Below, piece after piece: positions 17,042 to 26,700 of a stretch of 64,000 bases of DNA. The position numbers and the translations under genes were made by a program. Every line of letters begins with the position of its first letter. Position 1 is the first letter of the stretch. Below the pieces are notes generated by a model. The model made no database searches and was not told the origin of the DNA. It saw nothing but the letters and a program-made list of their open reading frames with translations. Source of the DNA: Donghicola eburneus (GTDB lineage Bacteria; Pseudomonadota; Alphaproteobacteria; Rhodobacterales; Rhodobacteraceae); assembly GCF_900115865.1 (NCBI RefSeq), contig NZ_FOXY01000006.1, positions 218,709-282,708 of the forward strand. The letters are read 5' to 3'.

Positions 17042-17494
17042 TTATTCGATGGTGATGGCGAGACGCTGGGTCTCGCCCGTGCTGCCGGGAATCTTGATGT
17101 AGTATGAGCCGGGCTTCAGCGCGATAAAGCCGATCTCCATCTCGCCGGCCTCGTCAAACTCGATGGAGTCAAGTCCGAGGGGGCGGATTTCCAGACCTTC
17201 GACCACGATCTCGTCGATCCAGATCGCGCGAAAGAATTCGGGGCCGACCAGCGCCAGTTCCTGACTGCCGTCGCCCTGAATTTCGAACTCGTAATAGCTG
17301 CCGGATTTCAGCACCCAAGGTTCCGAAGTCAGCGGCATGCCCGCGCTGAGTTGGATGGGTTCGAGGTCATGCTTGTTTTTGGCGGACAACAGACCGGCCA
17401 TGCCGAACTTCATGTCATCATCGTCGTCGTCATCCGCCATCGCAGCCATGGGCAAGGTGGCCGCGATCGCTAGCATCGTGATGAATTTTCTCAT
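17042..17494 (-). CDS. Small exported protein with poly-Asp N-terminus, third gene of the PQQ-associated operon
   Basis: This 150-aa protein has a clear signal peptide (MRKFITMLAIAATLPMAAMA). It is followed at once by a run of seven aspartates (DDDDDDD) that could bind calcium or another cation. The rest is beta-rich, with a tail pattern (EMEIGFIALKPGSYYIKIPG) that looks cupredoxin-like in fold, but the copper ligands (Cys, His, Met) are missing. I do not recognise the family. It lies 12 bases after the beta-propeller gene on the same strand, so it should act with it in the periplasm. Confidence 0.7.
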   Translation of the reverse strand: MRKFITMLAIAATLPMAAMADDDDDDDMKFGMAGLLSAKNKHDLEPIQLSAGMPLTSEPWVLKSGSYYEFEIQGDGSQELALVGPEFFRAIWIDEIVVEGLEIRPLGLDSIEFDEAGEMEIGFIALKPGSYYIKIPGSTGETQRLAITIE

Positions 17495-17506
17495 GGGTCT
17501 GGTCCC

Positions 17507-18472
17507 TTAGTCGGTCGGGCGGAAGGCGGCACCCCACGGGAAGCGGCCCACCTTGATTGTTTTCAGCGCTTTGCGCTTGGCTACGTCTACGACCGTAACA
17601 TCGCCAGAAATCCCGTTCGTGGTGAACAGGCGCGACTTGTCTGCGTTGAACGCCATGTGCCAAACGCGGCGGCCGACCAGAATGTAGTCTTCGACCTCGT
17701 AGGTCTCGGCATTTACGACGGCCAAATGGTTCGATGGCCCCAGCGCGACATAGGCGAACTTGTCCCCTTCGCCGAGTTCAAAGCCCACGGGCTGGATGCG
17801 ATCGGGGTGGATGTTCGGCAGTTCGAAGCGGATCTTGGCTTTTTCCGTCTGTGTCGCGGTGTCAAAGACCGAAATGCTGCCGCCGATCTCTGCACTGACC
17901 CACATCTCGGCGCCGTCTTTCACGAATTCGGCGTGGCGCGGGCGCGAGTCCACCAGCGTATTGGCAAACAGTTCCTGCGTTTCTGTATCGATCCAATGCG
18001 CCATATTCGTGGTTTCAGAGGTCGTGATCGCGATCTTACCGTCTGGCGAGACAGCCATGCCTTCGGGTTCGATGCCAACGTCAATCTGGGCGATCACCTT
18101 GCGGCTCTCGACATCGACTACCGTGGTGATCGCGTCGTCTTCGTTGGCAATATAGAGGTGCTTGTTATCAGGATGCAGGACGAATTGCTCGGGGTCTTCG
18201 CCCGATGGCAGGTCATGCAGAATTTCGCCAGTAGCGGGGTCCATCACCTGTACCGCGTCGCTGTCGGATGCACAGATGTAGACGTATTTGTAGTCGTGAC
18301 TAAAGGTAATCCCGCGCGGGCGCTCGCCGGTTTCGTAGGTGTGGCTGACCTCCATCGTTTCGATGTCAATCACGCTGACGGTATCGTCTTTTTCGTTCGT
18401 AACCCAGATTTCATCGGCCAAGGCAGGATGTGCGGCCATCGCGGCCATCACAGCGAGTGTCGAGATACGCAT
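17507..18472 (-). CDS. PQQ-dependent catabolism-associated YVTN beta-propeller protein
   Basis: This 321-aa periplasmic protein has a signal peptide (MRISTLAVMAAMAAHPALA) and then about seven YVTN-type repeats, for example IWVTNEKDDTVSVIDIET, KYVYICASDSDAVQVMD, KHLYIANEDDAITTVVD and SRLFTTNGISGDVTVVD. It matches the beta-propeller family found beside PQQ-dependent alcohol dehydrogenases and their ABC systems. The start at 18472 is two bases beyond the stop of the preceding gene; the frame stays open upstream but only here does a signal peptide begin. It may act as a scaffold or sensor in alcohol oxidation; its exact role is unknown. Confidence 0.85.
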   Translation of the reverse strand: MRISTLAVMAAMAAHPALADEIWVTNEKDDTVSVIDIETMEVSHTYETGERPRGITFSHDYKYVYICASDSDAVQVMDPATGEILHDLPSGEDPEQFVLHPDNKHLYIANEDDAITTVVDVESRKVIAQIDVGIEPEGMAVSPDGKIAITTSETTNMAHWIDTETQELFANTLVDSRPRHAEFVKDGAEMWVSAEIGGSISVFDTATQTEKAKIRFELPNIHPDRIQPVGFELGEGDKFAYVALGPSNHLAVVNAETYEVEDYILVGRRVWHMAFNADKSRLFTTNGISGDVTVVDVAKRKALKTIKVGRFPWGAAFRPTD

Positions 18473-18474
18473 GA

Positions 18475-19647
18475 TTATTCCTTGAAAGCGGTGCAGGAGC
18501 TTTCGGGCGCGTCCACGCCCAAGGTGTCGAGTTCGTTGGTTTGGTGCATGAAGCCGGGCAGGGGGGCTTGCATCACCATGGCGCGGCTGGTGACCAGCGG
18601 CACGGGTTGGCGCATCTGGCCGTTCCAATCGCGAAAGGTTTGCGGCGTTCCTTTGAATCCCGCCAGCGCGAAATCAGGCGATAGCATATAACTGCGCAGG
18701 GTCGCCGCATCGGCGGCGTTGGTGCGGGTCACGGCTTCTCCGATGCTGCGGATGGCAGCCCATGCGCCGTAATCTTCGGGCTCCATGCTGCGGCCCGCAA
18801 GCTCTCCGAAGCGGGAATGCAGCTGCGCGGCGCCCCACTGTTCGACCACAGGTGCCCAAACTTGGGGAGAGATTCCTTCGCTGCCCGCCACCGGACGGGG
18901 GAGCCACGTGTTATAGGCCACATAACGCCCGAAATCCTCGGCCTCGTCCGCAATCAGAAGGACGTCATAGTCGCGCAAGTCTTGGGTAAAGAGCGGCACT
19001 TCGGCCGCCGCGTTCCGGCGCATATCCGCATCAAAGGCCCAGGTTTTGGTTTCGCCGAACTTGAGACCGAATTTGGTGGCCGAATATCGCAAAGCCTCGG
19101 CATAGGCGGTGTCCTGAGGGTAGGTGCCTTCGATCATCGCCAGTTTTCCCCAGCGCTTGAACAGAAAGTACTGCATCAGCGCATCGGTCCGCATGGCCAG
19201 CGATGGCGCGGTATGCAGCACGTTGGCGCGGCAGGCCTCGTCGCGCAAAGCGCTATCTTCGGCTGTGGCGTTCAGGATCAAGGCGTTTTCAGCCTCGGGT
19301 AGGTCTGCAATCTTTAGCAAAAGATCCGACGACACATCAGTGACCAACAGGTCAGAGGTCTGCAAGGCAGTCTTGGCGGCAGCGACGACATCATCGCCCA
19401 CGGGCACGTCGTGCAGGGTCAAGCTATACCCGTGTTTCAGGAATTTTCCGGTGGTCGCGTTGTCTTTGATCGCAAGTTCGGCGCCCTGAATGCTCAGGTC
19501 TTCGGGGCGAGGGTCGAGATTCGAGAGCGTCGCGATCTCTTCGATCTGCTCGCGCAGAAAGTGGACATTGATGTCCAAGCCTTGGGCGTGCCCCGACAAC
19601 GGGATGAGCCCCGCAAGCCACACAGCCGCGACGGTTCTGAAACGCAT
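18475..19647 (-). CDS. PQQ-dependent alcohol dehydrogenase-associated ABC substrate-binding protein
   Basis: This 390-aa exported protein has a signal peptide (VAAVWLAGLIPLSGHAQG). It resembles a branched-chain amino-acid type periplasmic binding protein (type 1 fold). The features are EDLSIQGAELAIKDN near the N-terminus, LFKRWGKLAMIEGTYPQD, and YDVLLIADEAEDFGRYVAY. The combination with a YVTN beta-propeller protein matches the PQQ-associated ABC set known from methylotrophs and pseudomonads. It is the first gene of the operon. The ABC ATPase and permease and the dehydrogenase itself are not in the window. Confidence 0.82.
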   Translation of the reverse strand: MRFRTVAAVWLAGLIPLSGHAQGLDINVHFLREQIEEIATLSNLDPRPEDLSIQGAELAIKDNATTGKFLKHGYSLTLHDVPVGDDVVAAAKTALQTSDLLVTDVSSDLLLKIADLPEAENALILNATAEDSALRDEACRANVLHTAPSLAMRTDALMQYFLFKRWGKLAMIEGTYPQDTAYAEALRYSATKFGLKFGETKTWAFDADMRRNAAAEVPLFTQDLRDYDVLLIADEAEDFGRYVAYNTWLPRPVAGSEGISPQVWAPVVEQWGAAQLHSRFGELAGRSMEPEDYGAWAAIRSIGEAVTRTNAADAATLRSYMLSPDFALAGFKGTPQTFRDWNGQMRQPVPLVTSRAMVMQAPLPGFMHQTNELDTLGVDAPESSCTAFKE

Positions 19648-19774
19648 GAATTTTCCTCCCTGATCGCAGGCTATGGAGACTCGATCAGGGACGAAATTAG
19701 ACCATGGTCTGATGGCGGTCAGCCCCGTCCGGACGTGTGGGCCGCCGTGCGGGACTATGGGCCGAAATGCGCCG

Positions 19775-22498
19775 TTACTCTGCCGCGACTTGGGACGCTA
19801 CGGGGCGGCTCCGATAATTCAGGATTGGGGCGAGCCAACGCTCGGCTTCGGCCACTTCCATGCCTTTGCGGGCGGCGTAATCTTCGACCTGATCGCGCTC
19901 TACCTTGGCCACGCCAAAATAATAAGCGTCCGGATGCCCGATATAGAGGCCGCTGACCGACGCGCCGGGCCACATGGCCATGCTTTCTGTTAGCGCGATG
20001 CCGGTGTTGGCCTCTGCATCCAGCATTTTGAAAAGTGTGACCTTTTCAGTGTGATCGGGCTGAGCAGGATAGCCAGGTGCGGGGCGGATGCCGCGATAGG
20101 GCTCTTTGATCAGCTCGTCTGGCGTGAAGGCTTCGTCCTTCGCGTAGCCCCAGTAATCGCGGCGTACACGCTGATGCAGCATCTCGGCCATGGCTTCAGC
20201 AAAGCGGTCGGCCAATGCCTTGACCATGATCGCGCTGTAATCGTCACCTGCGTCTTCGAATTTCTTGGCAATCGTATCCTCTTCGGGGCCCGCAGTGACC
20301 ACGAAACCGCCCACATAGTCAGGCGTGCCTTCGGGCGCGACGAAATCGGCGAGCGCGAGATTGGGGCTGTCTTTCCGCTTTGAGGTCTGCTGACGCAGGG
20401 TGTGCAGCACATCAAGCGGCTGGGTCCGAGCGTCGTCGGCAAACAGCTGAATGTCATCACCCGTACGGTTCGCGGGCCAGAAGCCGACCACGGCGCGGGG
20501 CTTGAACCACGTCTCTCCGATAATCCGCTGAAGCATCGCCTGCGCGTCGGCAAAAAGGTTGCGCGCCGCCTCGCCGTATTTCTCATGCTCTAGTATGCGG
20601 GGGTAGACGCCCTTGAGCTCCCAAGTCTGGAAAAACGGCGTCCAGTCGATGTAGCGTGCGATCTCCGCCAGATCCCAGTCTTTGATCACCTTCTGGCCAG
20701 TGAACTTCGGAGCCTGAACAGTGTAATCAGTCCAATCGATTTGCATGGCGTTCGCGCGAGCCGCAGCCAGGGGCAATCGCTGCTTGGCCAATTCCGCCCG
20801 TTCATGACGTTCGGTGACCTCGGTGTATTCCGAGCGGATGCCCGCGACGTATTCATCCCGCTGCGTGTCACTCAGCAAGGCAGACACCACGCCAACCGCA
20901 CGGCTCGCGTCGGTTACATAGATCGCTTGATTGCATTGGTACTGCGGGGCGATTTTTACTGCCGTATGCACCTTTGACGTAGTTGCGCCGCCGATCAGAA
21001 GGGGCACGTCGAAGCCTTCTTTTTCGAGCTCGGTCGCCAGATGCACCATTTCGTCCAAGGACGGCGTGATCAGACCCGAAAGCCCGATGATATCGACGTT
21101 ATGCTTGCGGGCCTCTTCCAGAATTTTCTGGGGTGGGACCATGACGCCAAGGTCGATGATTTCGTAGTTATTACAGGCCAGAACCACGCCGACGATGTTC
21201 TTACCGATATCGTGAACGTCTCCCTTGACCGTGGCCATCAGGACTTTGCCCGCAGCCTCGCGGCCATCGCCGCCGTTTTGGCGCTTCTCTTCTTCCATGT
21301 AGGGCAGGAGCACGGCCACGGCCTGCTTCATAACCCGGGCGGATTTCACCACCTGCGGCAGAAACATTTTGCCTGCGCCAAACAGATCCCCGACCACGTT
21401 CATGCCCGCCATCAAAGGGCCTTCGATCACATGCAAGGGGCGCTCTGCCTGTTGTCGCGCCTCTTCTGTGTCGGCATCAATGAATTCTGTGATGCCATTG
21501 ACCAAGGCATGTTCCAACCGCTTGTCGATGGGCCATTCGCGCCAGGACATGTCCTTTTCGCGGGTTTTGCCACCGCCCGCGCCGCGATAGCGTTCTGCGA
21601 TCTCCAGCAAGTTTTCTGTCGCGTCTGGGGTGCGGTTCAGAACCACATCCTCGCAGGCGTCGCGCAGGTCGGCATCGATCTGGTCATAGACCGCCAGCTG
21701 ACCGGCATTGACGATGCCCATATCCATGCCTGCCTGAATGGCGTGATAGAGGAAAACTGCGTGCATTGCCTCGCGCACAGGCTCGTTGCCGCGGAAGCTG
21801 AACGACAGGTTCGACACTCCGCCCGACACATGGGCGTGGGGCAGGTTCTGGCGGATCCAGCGGGTGGCCTCGATGAAATCGACGCCATAGTTGTTGTGTT
21901 CTTCGATGCCGGTGGCGACCGCAAAGACGTTGGGGTCAAAGATGATGTCTTCGGGCGGGAAGCCGACCTTTTCGGTCAGCACCCTATAGGCGCGTTCGCA
22001 AATCTCGATCTTGCGCTGAAGGGTGTCGGCCTGTCCTGCCTCGTCAAACGCCATGACCACGACCGCCGCGCCATAGGCAAGGCAGAGGCTGGCGTGGTGG
22101 ATGAACGCCTCTTCGCCCTCTTTCAGCGAGATTGAGTTCACCACCGGTTTGCCCTGCACGCATTTCAGGCCGGCCTCGATCACCTCCCATTTGGAACTGT
22201 CGATCATAATTGGCACGCGGGCGATGTCGGGCTCGGCGGCGATCAGGTTCAGAAAGTCGATCATCGCCTGTTTGCTGTCGATCAGACCTTCATCCATGTT
22301 CACGTCGATGATCTGTGCGCCATTTTCCACCTGATCGCGGGCCACGTCCAAAGCGGTGGCATAGTCGCGGTTGGTGATTAGCTTGCGGAACTTGGCCGAG
22401 CCAGTGACGTTCGTCCGCTCGCCCACGTTCACAAAGGGGATGTCCGCGGTCAGGACAAAGGGTTCCAGACCGGAAAGACGCAGAAGAGGTTTAGACAT
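19775..22498 (-). CDS. metH: Methionine synthase, pterin-, cobalamin- and AdoMet-binding half (split MetH)
   Basis: This 907-aa protein carries the last three modules of cobalamin-dependent methionine synthase. The pterin-binding domain starts with [14 protein letters not shown] and includes [16 protein letters not shown]. The helical cap and B12 domain contain [12 protein letters not shown], where the His gives the lower axial cobalt ligand, and [12 protein letters not shown]. The C-terminal reactivation domain has [12 protein letters not shown], the AdoMet-binding motif. The homocysteine module is encoded separately just upstream, and the two genes overlap by eight bases (ATGTCTAA), so the subunits should be made in equal amounts. 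The ATG at 22498 fits; a longer frame adds 14 unlikely residues. Confidence 0.95.
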   Translation of the reverse strand: MSKPLLRLSGLEPFVLTADIPFVNVGERTNVTGSAKFRKLITNRDYATALDVARDQVENGAQIIDVNMDEGLIDSKQAMIDFLNLIAAEPDIARVPIMIDSSKWEVIEAGLKCVQGKPVVNSISLKEGEEAFIHHASLCLAYGAAVVVMAFDEAGQADTLQRKIEICERAYRVLTEKVGFPPEDIIFDPNVFAVATGIEEHNNYGVDFIEATRWIRQNLPHAHVSGGVSNLSFSFRGNEPVREAMHAVFLYHAIQAGMDMGIVNAGQLAVYDQIDADLRDACEDVVLNRTPDATENLLEIAERYRGAGGGKTREKDMSWREWPIDKRLEHALVNGITEFIDADTEEARQQAERPLHVIEGPLMAGMNVVGDLFGAGKMFLPQVVKSARVMKQAVAVLLPYMEEEKRQNGGDGREAAGKVLMATVKGDVHDIGKNIVGVVLACNNYEIIDLGVMVPPQKILEEARKHNVDIIGLSGLITPSLDEMVHLATELEKEGFDVPLLIGGATTSKVHTAVKIAPQYQCNQAIYVTDASRAVGVVSALLSDTQRDEYVAGIRSEYTEVTERHERAELAKQRLPLAAARANAMQIDWTDYTVQAPKFTGQKVIKDWDLAEIARYIDWTPFFQTWELKGVYPRILEHEKYGEAARNLFADAQAMLQRIIGETWFKPRAVVGFWPANRTGDDIQLFADDARTQPLDVLHTLRQQTSKRKDSPNLALADFVAPEGTPDYVGGFVVTAGPEEDTIAKKFEDAGDDYSAIMVKALADRFAEAMAEMLHQRVRRDYWGYAKDEAFTPDELIKEPYRGIRPAPGYPAQPDHTEKVTLFKMLDAEANTGIALTESMAMWPGASVSGLYIGHPDAYYFGVAKVERDQVEDYAARKGMEVAEAERWLAPILNYRSRPVASQVAAE

Positions 22499-23549
22499 CG
22501 GCGGTCTCCTTGATCTGGCGCGGGGCGTAGGGGGCGACATGTTCCGCGATGGCGCGGATGTGGTCAGGCGTGGTGCCGCAGCAGCCGCCTGCTACGTTGA
22601 TCAGACCTTCGCGGGCGAAGACCTCGACCAGTTTGGCGGTTTGCTCGGGCGTTTCATCGTATTGGCCAAAGGCGTTGGGCAGGCCCGCGTTGGGGTAGGC
22701 ACAGATGCGGGTGTCCGCAACACCTGCCAGTTCCGCCAAATGGGGCCGCATGGCGTCCGCTCCAAGGGCGCAGTTCAGACCCACGGTGAAGGGCCTCGCA
22801 TGGCGGACCGAGTGCCAGAAGGCCGTGGGCGTCTGTCCCGACAGGGTCCGGCCTGAGGCATCGGTGATGGTGCCCGAGATCATGATGGGAAGTTGCCGCC
22901 CCACTTTGGCAAAGCTTTCAAGGGCCGCGAAAATGGCCGCTTTGGCGTTCAGCGTGTCAAAAATCGTCTCGATCAGGATCAGGTCAGAGCCGCCCGCGAT
23001 CAGTCCGTCGATCTGCTGGCCGTAGGCCGCGCGCAGGTCGTCAAAAGTCACGGCGCGGTAGCCGGGGTCATTCACATCGGGGCTGATGGATGCGGTGCGG
23101 TTGGTCGGTCCAACAGCGCCTGCGACCCAGCGGGGTTTGCCGTCCTGCGCTGTTGCGCGGTCTGCGGCGCGGCGGGCGACCTGTGCGCCCGCGACGTTCA
23201 GATCATGGACCGCGTCTTCCAAGCCATAGTCAGCCTGCGCGATGGTGGTCGAAGAAAATGTGTTGGTTTCAAGGATATCTGCGCCGGCCAGAGCAAAATC
23301 TAGTTGCAGATCTTCGACGGCCTGAGGCTGGGTCAGGACAAGCAGGTCGTTGTTGCCCTTTTGCGGGTGGTCCGAATGGTGCCTGCATTTGGGTCCGTGA
23401 ATGTGACCGTTCGCGGTAAAATCCTCTTCGGTCATATTCAGGGTCTGGATCATCGTTCCCATGGCTCCGTCAAGGATCAAGATCCGCTCATCGGCGGCTT
23501 GGATGAGGGCATCATAGGAGGGGCTGCGCGGCAGCGAGAGAGAGTTCAT
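22491..23549 (-). CDS. metH: Methionine synthase, homocysteine-binding half (split MetH)
   Basis: This 352-aa protein is the N-terminal module of MetH as a free polypeptide. It binds homocysteine through zinc; the ligands are visible as Cys in [15 protein letters not shown] and the CC pair in [14 protein letters not shown]. The start region [13 protein letters not shown] and [18 protein letters not shown] are standard. The C-terminus stops right after the zinc site and a short tail, where a fused MetH would continue into the pterin domain. Split MetH genes are known in Rhodobacterales. Two inverted repeats in the upstream region may control the pair. Confidence 0.95.
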   Translation of the reverse strand: MNSLSLPRSPSYDALIQAADERILILDGAMGTMIQTLNMTEEDFTANGHIHGPKCRHHSDHPQKGNNDLLVLTQPQAVEDLQLDFALAGADILETNTFSSTTIAQADYGLEDAVHDLNVAGAQVARRAADRATAQDGKPRWVAGAVGPTNRTASISPDVNDPGYRAVTFDDLRAAYGQQIDGLIAGGSDLILIETIFDTLNAKAAIFAALESFAKVGRQLPIMISGTITDASGRTLSGQTPTAFWHSVRHARPFTVGLNCALGADAMRPHLAELAGVADTRICAYPNAGLPNAFGQYDETPEQTAKLVEVFAREGLINVAGGCCGTTPDHIRAIAEHVAPYAPRQIKETADV

Positions 23550-23594
23550 AAGGGCACCTGCTTTCTACGCAGGGGCCTAACATGCGGGCAGTCC

Positions 23595-23613
23595 AAAGCA
23601 TAATTCATGCTTT
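23595..23613. promoter_or_regulatory. Inverted repeat AAAGCAT-N5-ATGCTTT upstream of split metH
   Basis: Perfect 7-bp arms (23595-23601 and 23607-23613) separated by AATTC lie 46-64 bp upstream of the metH start. This position fits an operator overlapping the promoter. The regulator is unknown. Confidence 0.5.
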
Positions 23614-23624
23614 TCGACTTTGTT

Positions 23625-23639
23625 ATGAGGTGGCCTCAT
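23625..23639. promoter_or_regulatory. Inverted repeat ATGAGG-TGG-CCTCAT upstream of split metH
   Basis: Perfect 6-bp arms (23625-23630 and 23634-23639) lie 11 bp farther upstream than the AAAGCAT repeat. It could be a second site for a methionine-cycle regulator; I could not match it to a known motif. Confidence 0.45.
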
Positions 23640-23651
23640 GATCCTAAACGC

Positions 23652-23680
23652 AAAATGGCCCGCGCATTGGCGGGCCATTC
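23652..23680 (-). terminator. Terminator of the autotransporter gene
   Basis: On the minus strand AATGGCCCGC pairs with GCGGGCCATT around a short loop and is followed by TTTTG. It lies about 25 bp after the stop of the large DUF11 gene and before the metH promoter region. Confidence 0.75.
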
Positions 23681-23705
23681 TCGGAAAAATAGGGTTAAAA
23701 CCTCG

Positions 23706-26700
23706 TTAGAAGTCCAGGCTCACCGCATATTCGACTGTTGGATTGCCCATGTGGTCGGCGCGCATGTTCAGGCTGCTGGTTCCAGCACCTTTGGCAAACT
23801 GGCGCTCGAGCCCAAATCCGATGCGAGCGGTCACATGATCGCCTGACTTGTCAACGTTCAGCATCAGCTTCTGCAGGTGCGTTTTGTCCTCGTTTTCTTT
23901 GACAAAATCGAAGCCCGCGCCGGCTCCGCAGCGGGTGTCCATATCGTCAAAAGCATCGCAGAACGCCCGCAAGGTAAACGCCGTTTCCGCATCCAACCCA
24001 TCCCACAGGCCTTGGCCGTCATGCGCTTGGGTCAGGTCATTACTGAACCGTGCCTCGACAAAGAGGCGTCCGCTCGAAACGCTGCCGATGTCCAAGCTGG
24101 CATCTTCGGTGAAGGGGCCGCTGGTGGCCGTCACGTCGGTACTTGTTTCGGGCGTATAGAAACCGTCCAGACCAATACGCGGGGCGATAATCGTGTCTCC
24201 GGCCTTCATTTCGCCCGACAGGGCAACACCGCCGGTCACGCCAAAGTAGGTGAAGTCTCCTGTGGCGTTGATGGTCTGATCGCGTGCGAAGTCCAGATCG
24301 TAGCTATGTTTGCCCGCAACCGCCCCAAGGTGATAGTCGAAGAACAGCCGCTGATAAGGGCGGCTCGCGCCGTAGAGACCCGCATTCAGGCCAAAGCCGT
24401 TGATTTCGCCCTCTGCCAGAGTATCGACGGTGGTGCGCGTGACATAGCCGCCGATGTAGCGGCCCGATAGCCGATCGCTGTCGTGCAGCTTTTCACGGCG
24501 GTGGTTGAAGGTCAGCATCAGCTGCGTTCCCAGCGCTTCGTCTTGGCTAAAGACCAGATCCGCTGCGTTAATCGTCCACGTCAGGCTTTCCGCATCGAAA
24601 CGATCGCTTTCGTACGTGGCGTCCAAGGCAAAGGCGCCAGCCGATGCTTCGATGCTTCCGCTGAGTGGGTCCTTGGTCTCATAGGACCGCAGTGCCGAGC
24701 GATCTTCGATGGCCGTTTTCATCCGCTCTAGCGCACTTGCCCGCCAGCCAGAGACCATTTCGGTTTGGCGCTGCATCGTCACGCGGATGTCGTCCTCGAT
24801 TACGGCGATTAGGTCGTCCTTGATCTGGTCGATCAGGCCCGCGCTCAGCTTCGTGACCGTTGCGGTGCCATTGCCTGTGCCCTCGCTAGTGTTCCCCGTT
24901 GGTGCGCTCTCGTATACATACGTGCCGCCCAAGTCCGTGCCCGTCGGGGTCGCGCCGGTGACAGCGTTCGATCCCGCAATCAGATCCGCCGTCAGAGTGG
25001 CAAGGTTTTCGACTTTGCCGCGCCGCAGATCCGACGAGGTGAGCGCATAACTCGCCGTATAGGTCCATGTCTCGCCAGCGTTCAGCACGGCATCATCGGT
25101 GACGCCTGCCACAGCGGTCAACGTCTCGTTCGAGGTCAGCGGATCGTCCAGAACCACAGTGTCGTAGTCCAGATCGCCTGTGTTCTCGACCGTGATGGTG
25201 TAGTTGATCACTTCGCCAACTGCGGGCCGCTCAGACAGGGCGCTGTCATCGGCCACCTTGGTGACACGCAGGCCGGTCGAGAAACTGGCTGGGTCCATCG
25301 CGATGTGGTTGTGGATCACACCCTTGGACAGGGTTGCCTGATCGGTCCAGTCGCCAAAGGTGAAGTCGAAGGCCAAATAGTAGGTTTCGTCTCCGGTTGC
25401 TGCGTCCGGTGCATCGACCGAGGCAACGATCTCTTCAACTCCGAAGCCGAGCGACGTGGTCAAGGACCCTGCCTGAGGCGGAATGATCTGGGAGATGAAG
25501 CTGTAGCTCGGGTGGCTGACCTCCAACGAGTAGGTGCCGGTTTGGGCGGGTGACTGCAACAGGAACGAATACATGCCATCTGCGCCTGTCACGACGTTGT
25601 TCGCGTCGCCCGCCACGGTGTTCAGCCAGCTGTCAGGCACGGCACTGCCATTGTGCAGCAGGGTGACGGTGGCCCCTTGGATCGGTGCGCGGCTGATCGC
25701 ATCGTAGATAACCCCACTGGGGTCGACCACGATTGCGTCCACGTCATTGACAACACGGTCTGCGCCAGCGGCGACCTCAATGCCTTCGACCAAGTCGCCG
25801 TTTGCGGCCCCTTTGCTTGAATGCGAGTGGACGGCCGCGCCTTCGGGCGGGACAAAGCAAATCGCGTAGGTCCCTTGCTCAAGCTGGATAAAGGCATAGG
25901 CGCCGTCACTGCCGGTCACGGTTGTTGCAACCTCTTGCCCCGTATTCGAGTCGATCAGGATCACAGTCACACCGGCTTTGGCATTCTGCCCATCCGTCAC
26001 GTGGCCTGAAATCGACCCGAGGAAGGTGATGATTTCTTTGTCCGTGTCAAAGGTCGGGCCGGACTGATCGCTGACCACGGCTGCTGCTGCAGTTCCACTT
26101 GCGGTAGCCAAGTTGGACACATAGCCACGGTCCAGATCGGGGATCGACACGTCGTAGGTCAGCTCGAATGTGACGCTATCGACAGCACCCGGTGCGAGCG
26201 ACGCAATGGTTTGAGGGACAGTCCCACCAAACAGCGGATCATTGACCTGCACATTGGTCAGAGTGACGTCGCCGGTGTTCTTCACTTCTAGAAGATAGGT
26301 GATTGTGTCGCCCAAAGAGGTTCCAAGCACGCCATCGTCATCGTTCAATACGCCTGATTTGCGGAGCGCAATGGCAGGGGTGCCCAAGATCGGGGTGTCG
26401 ATGGCTTGGTCCACGGTGTCAGAAATATCTTCGCTGCCATTCTTGCGGCGCTTTCCATTTTGGTCTGCGTCGTGCCACGCGGTCGCCGTCGCGCTGTTTG
26501 TCACGCCGCCCGCGTCTACATCTTCCTGTGTCACCACGTGGGCAAAGGACAAGACGCCCACTGCGCCGGGCAGCAGGGAGTTCATATCCGAGCCGCTGGT
26601 AAAGGTCAGCGCAGGCAATGCAGGCGAGAGGGGCGTGCCGTCCTGACGTGCAAAGTCCTCTTCTACAGCGACGCCCTGCAGCGTGACGTTGCCGGTGTTC

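Noticed and set aside
17657..18691. A 344-codon plus-strand frame across the beta-propeller gene
   Set aside because: It is the shadow of YVTN repeats on the minus strand and runs across the junction of two real genes.
21041..22135. A 364-codon open frame on the plus strand within metH
   Set aside because: The opposite frame encodes clearly conserved MetH pterin and B12 motifs; the antisense product shows no domain, ribosome site or signal.
23541..23705. A SAM or SAH riboswitch before metH
   Set aside because: The leader is short and I could not find the conserved blocks of SAM-II or SAH aptamers; only palindromes of operator type are visible.
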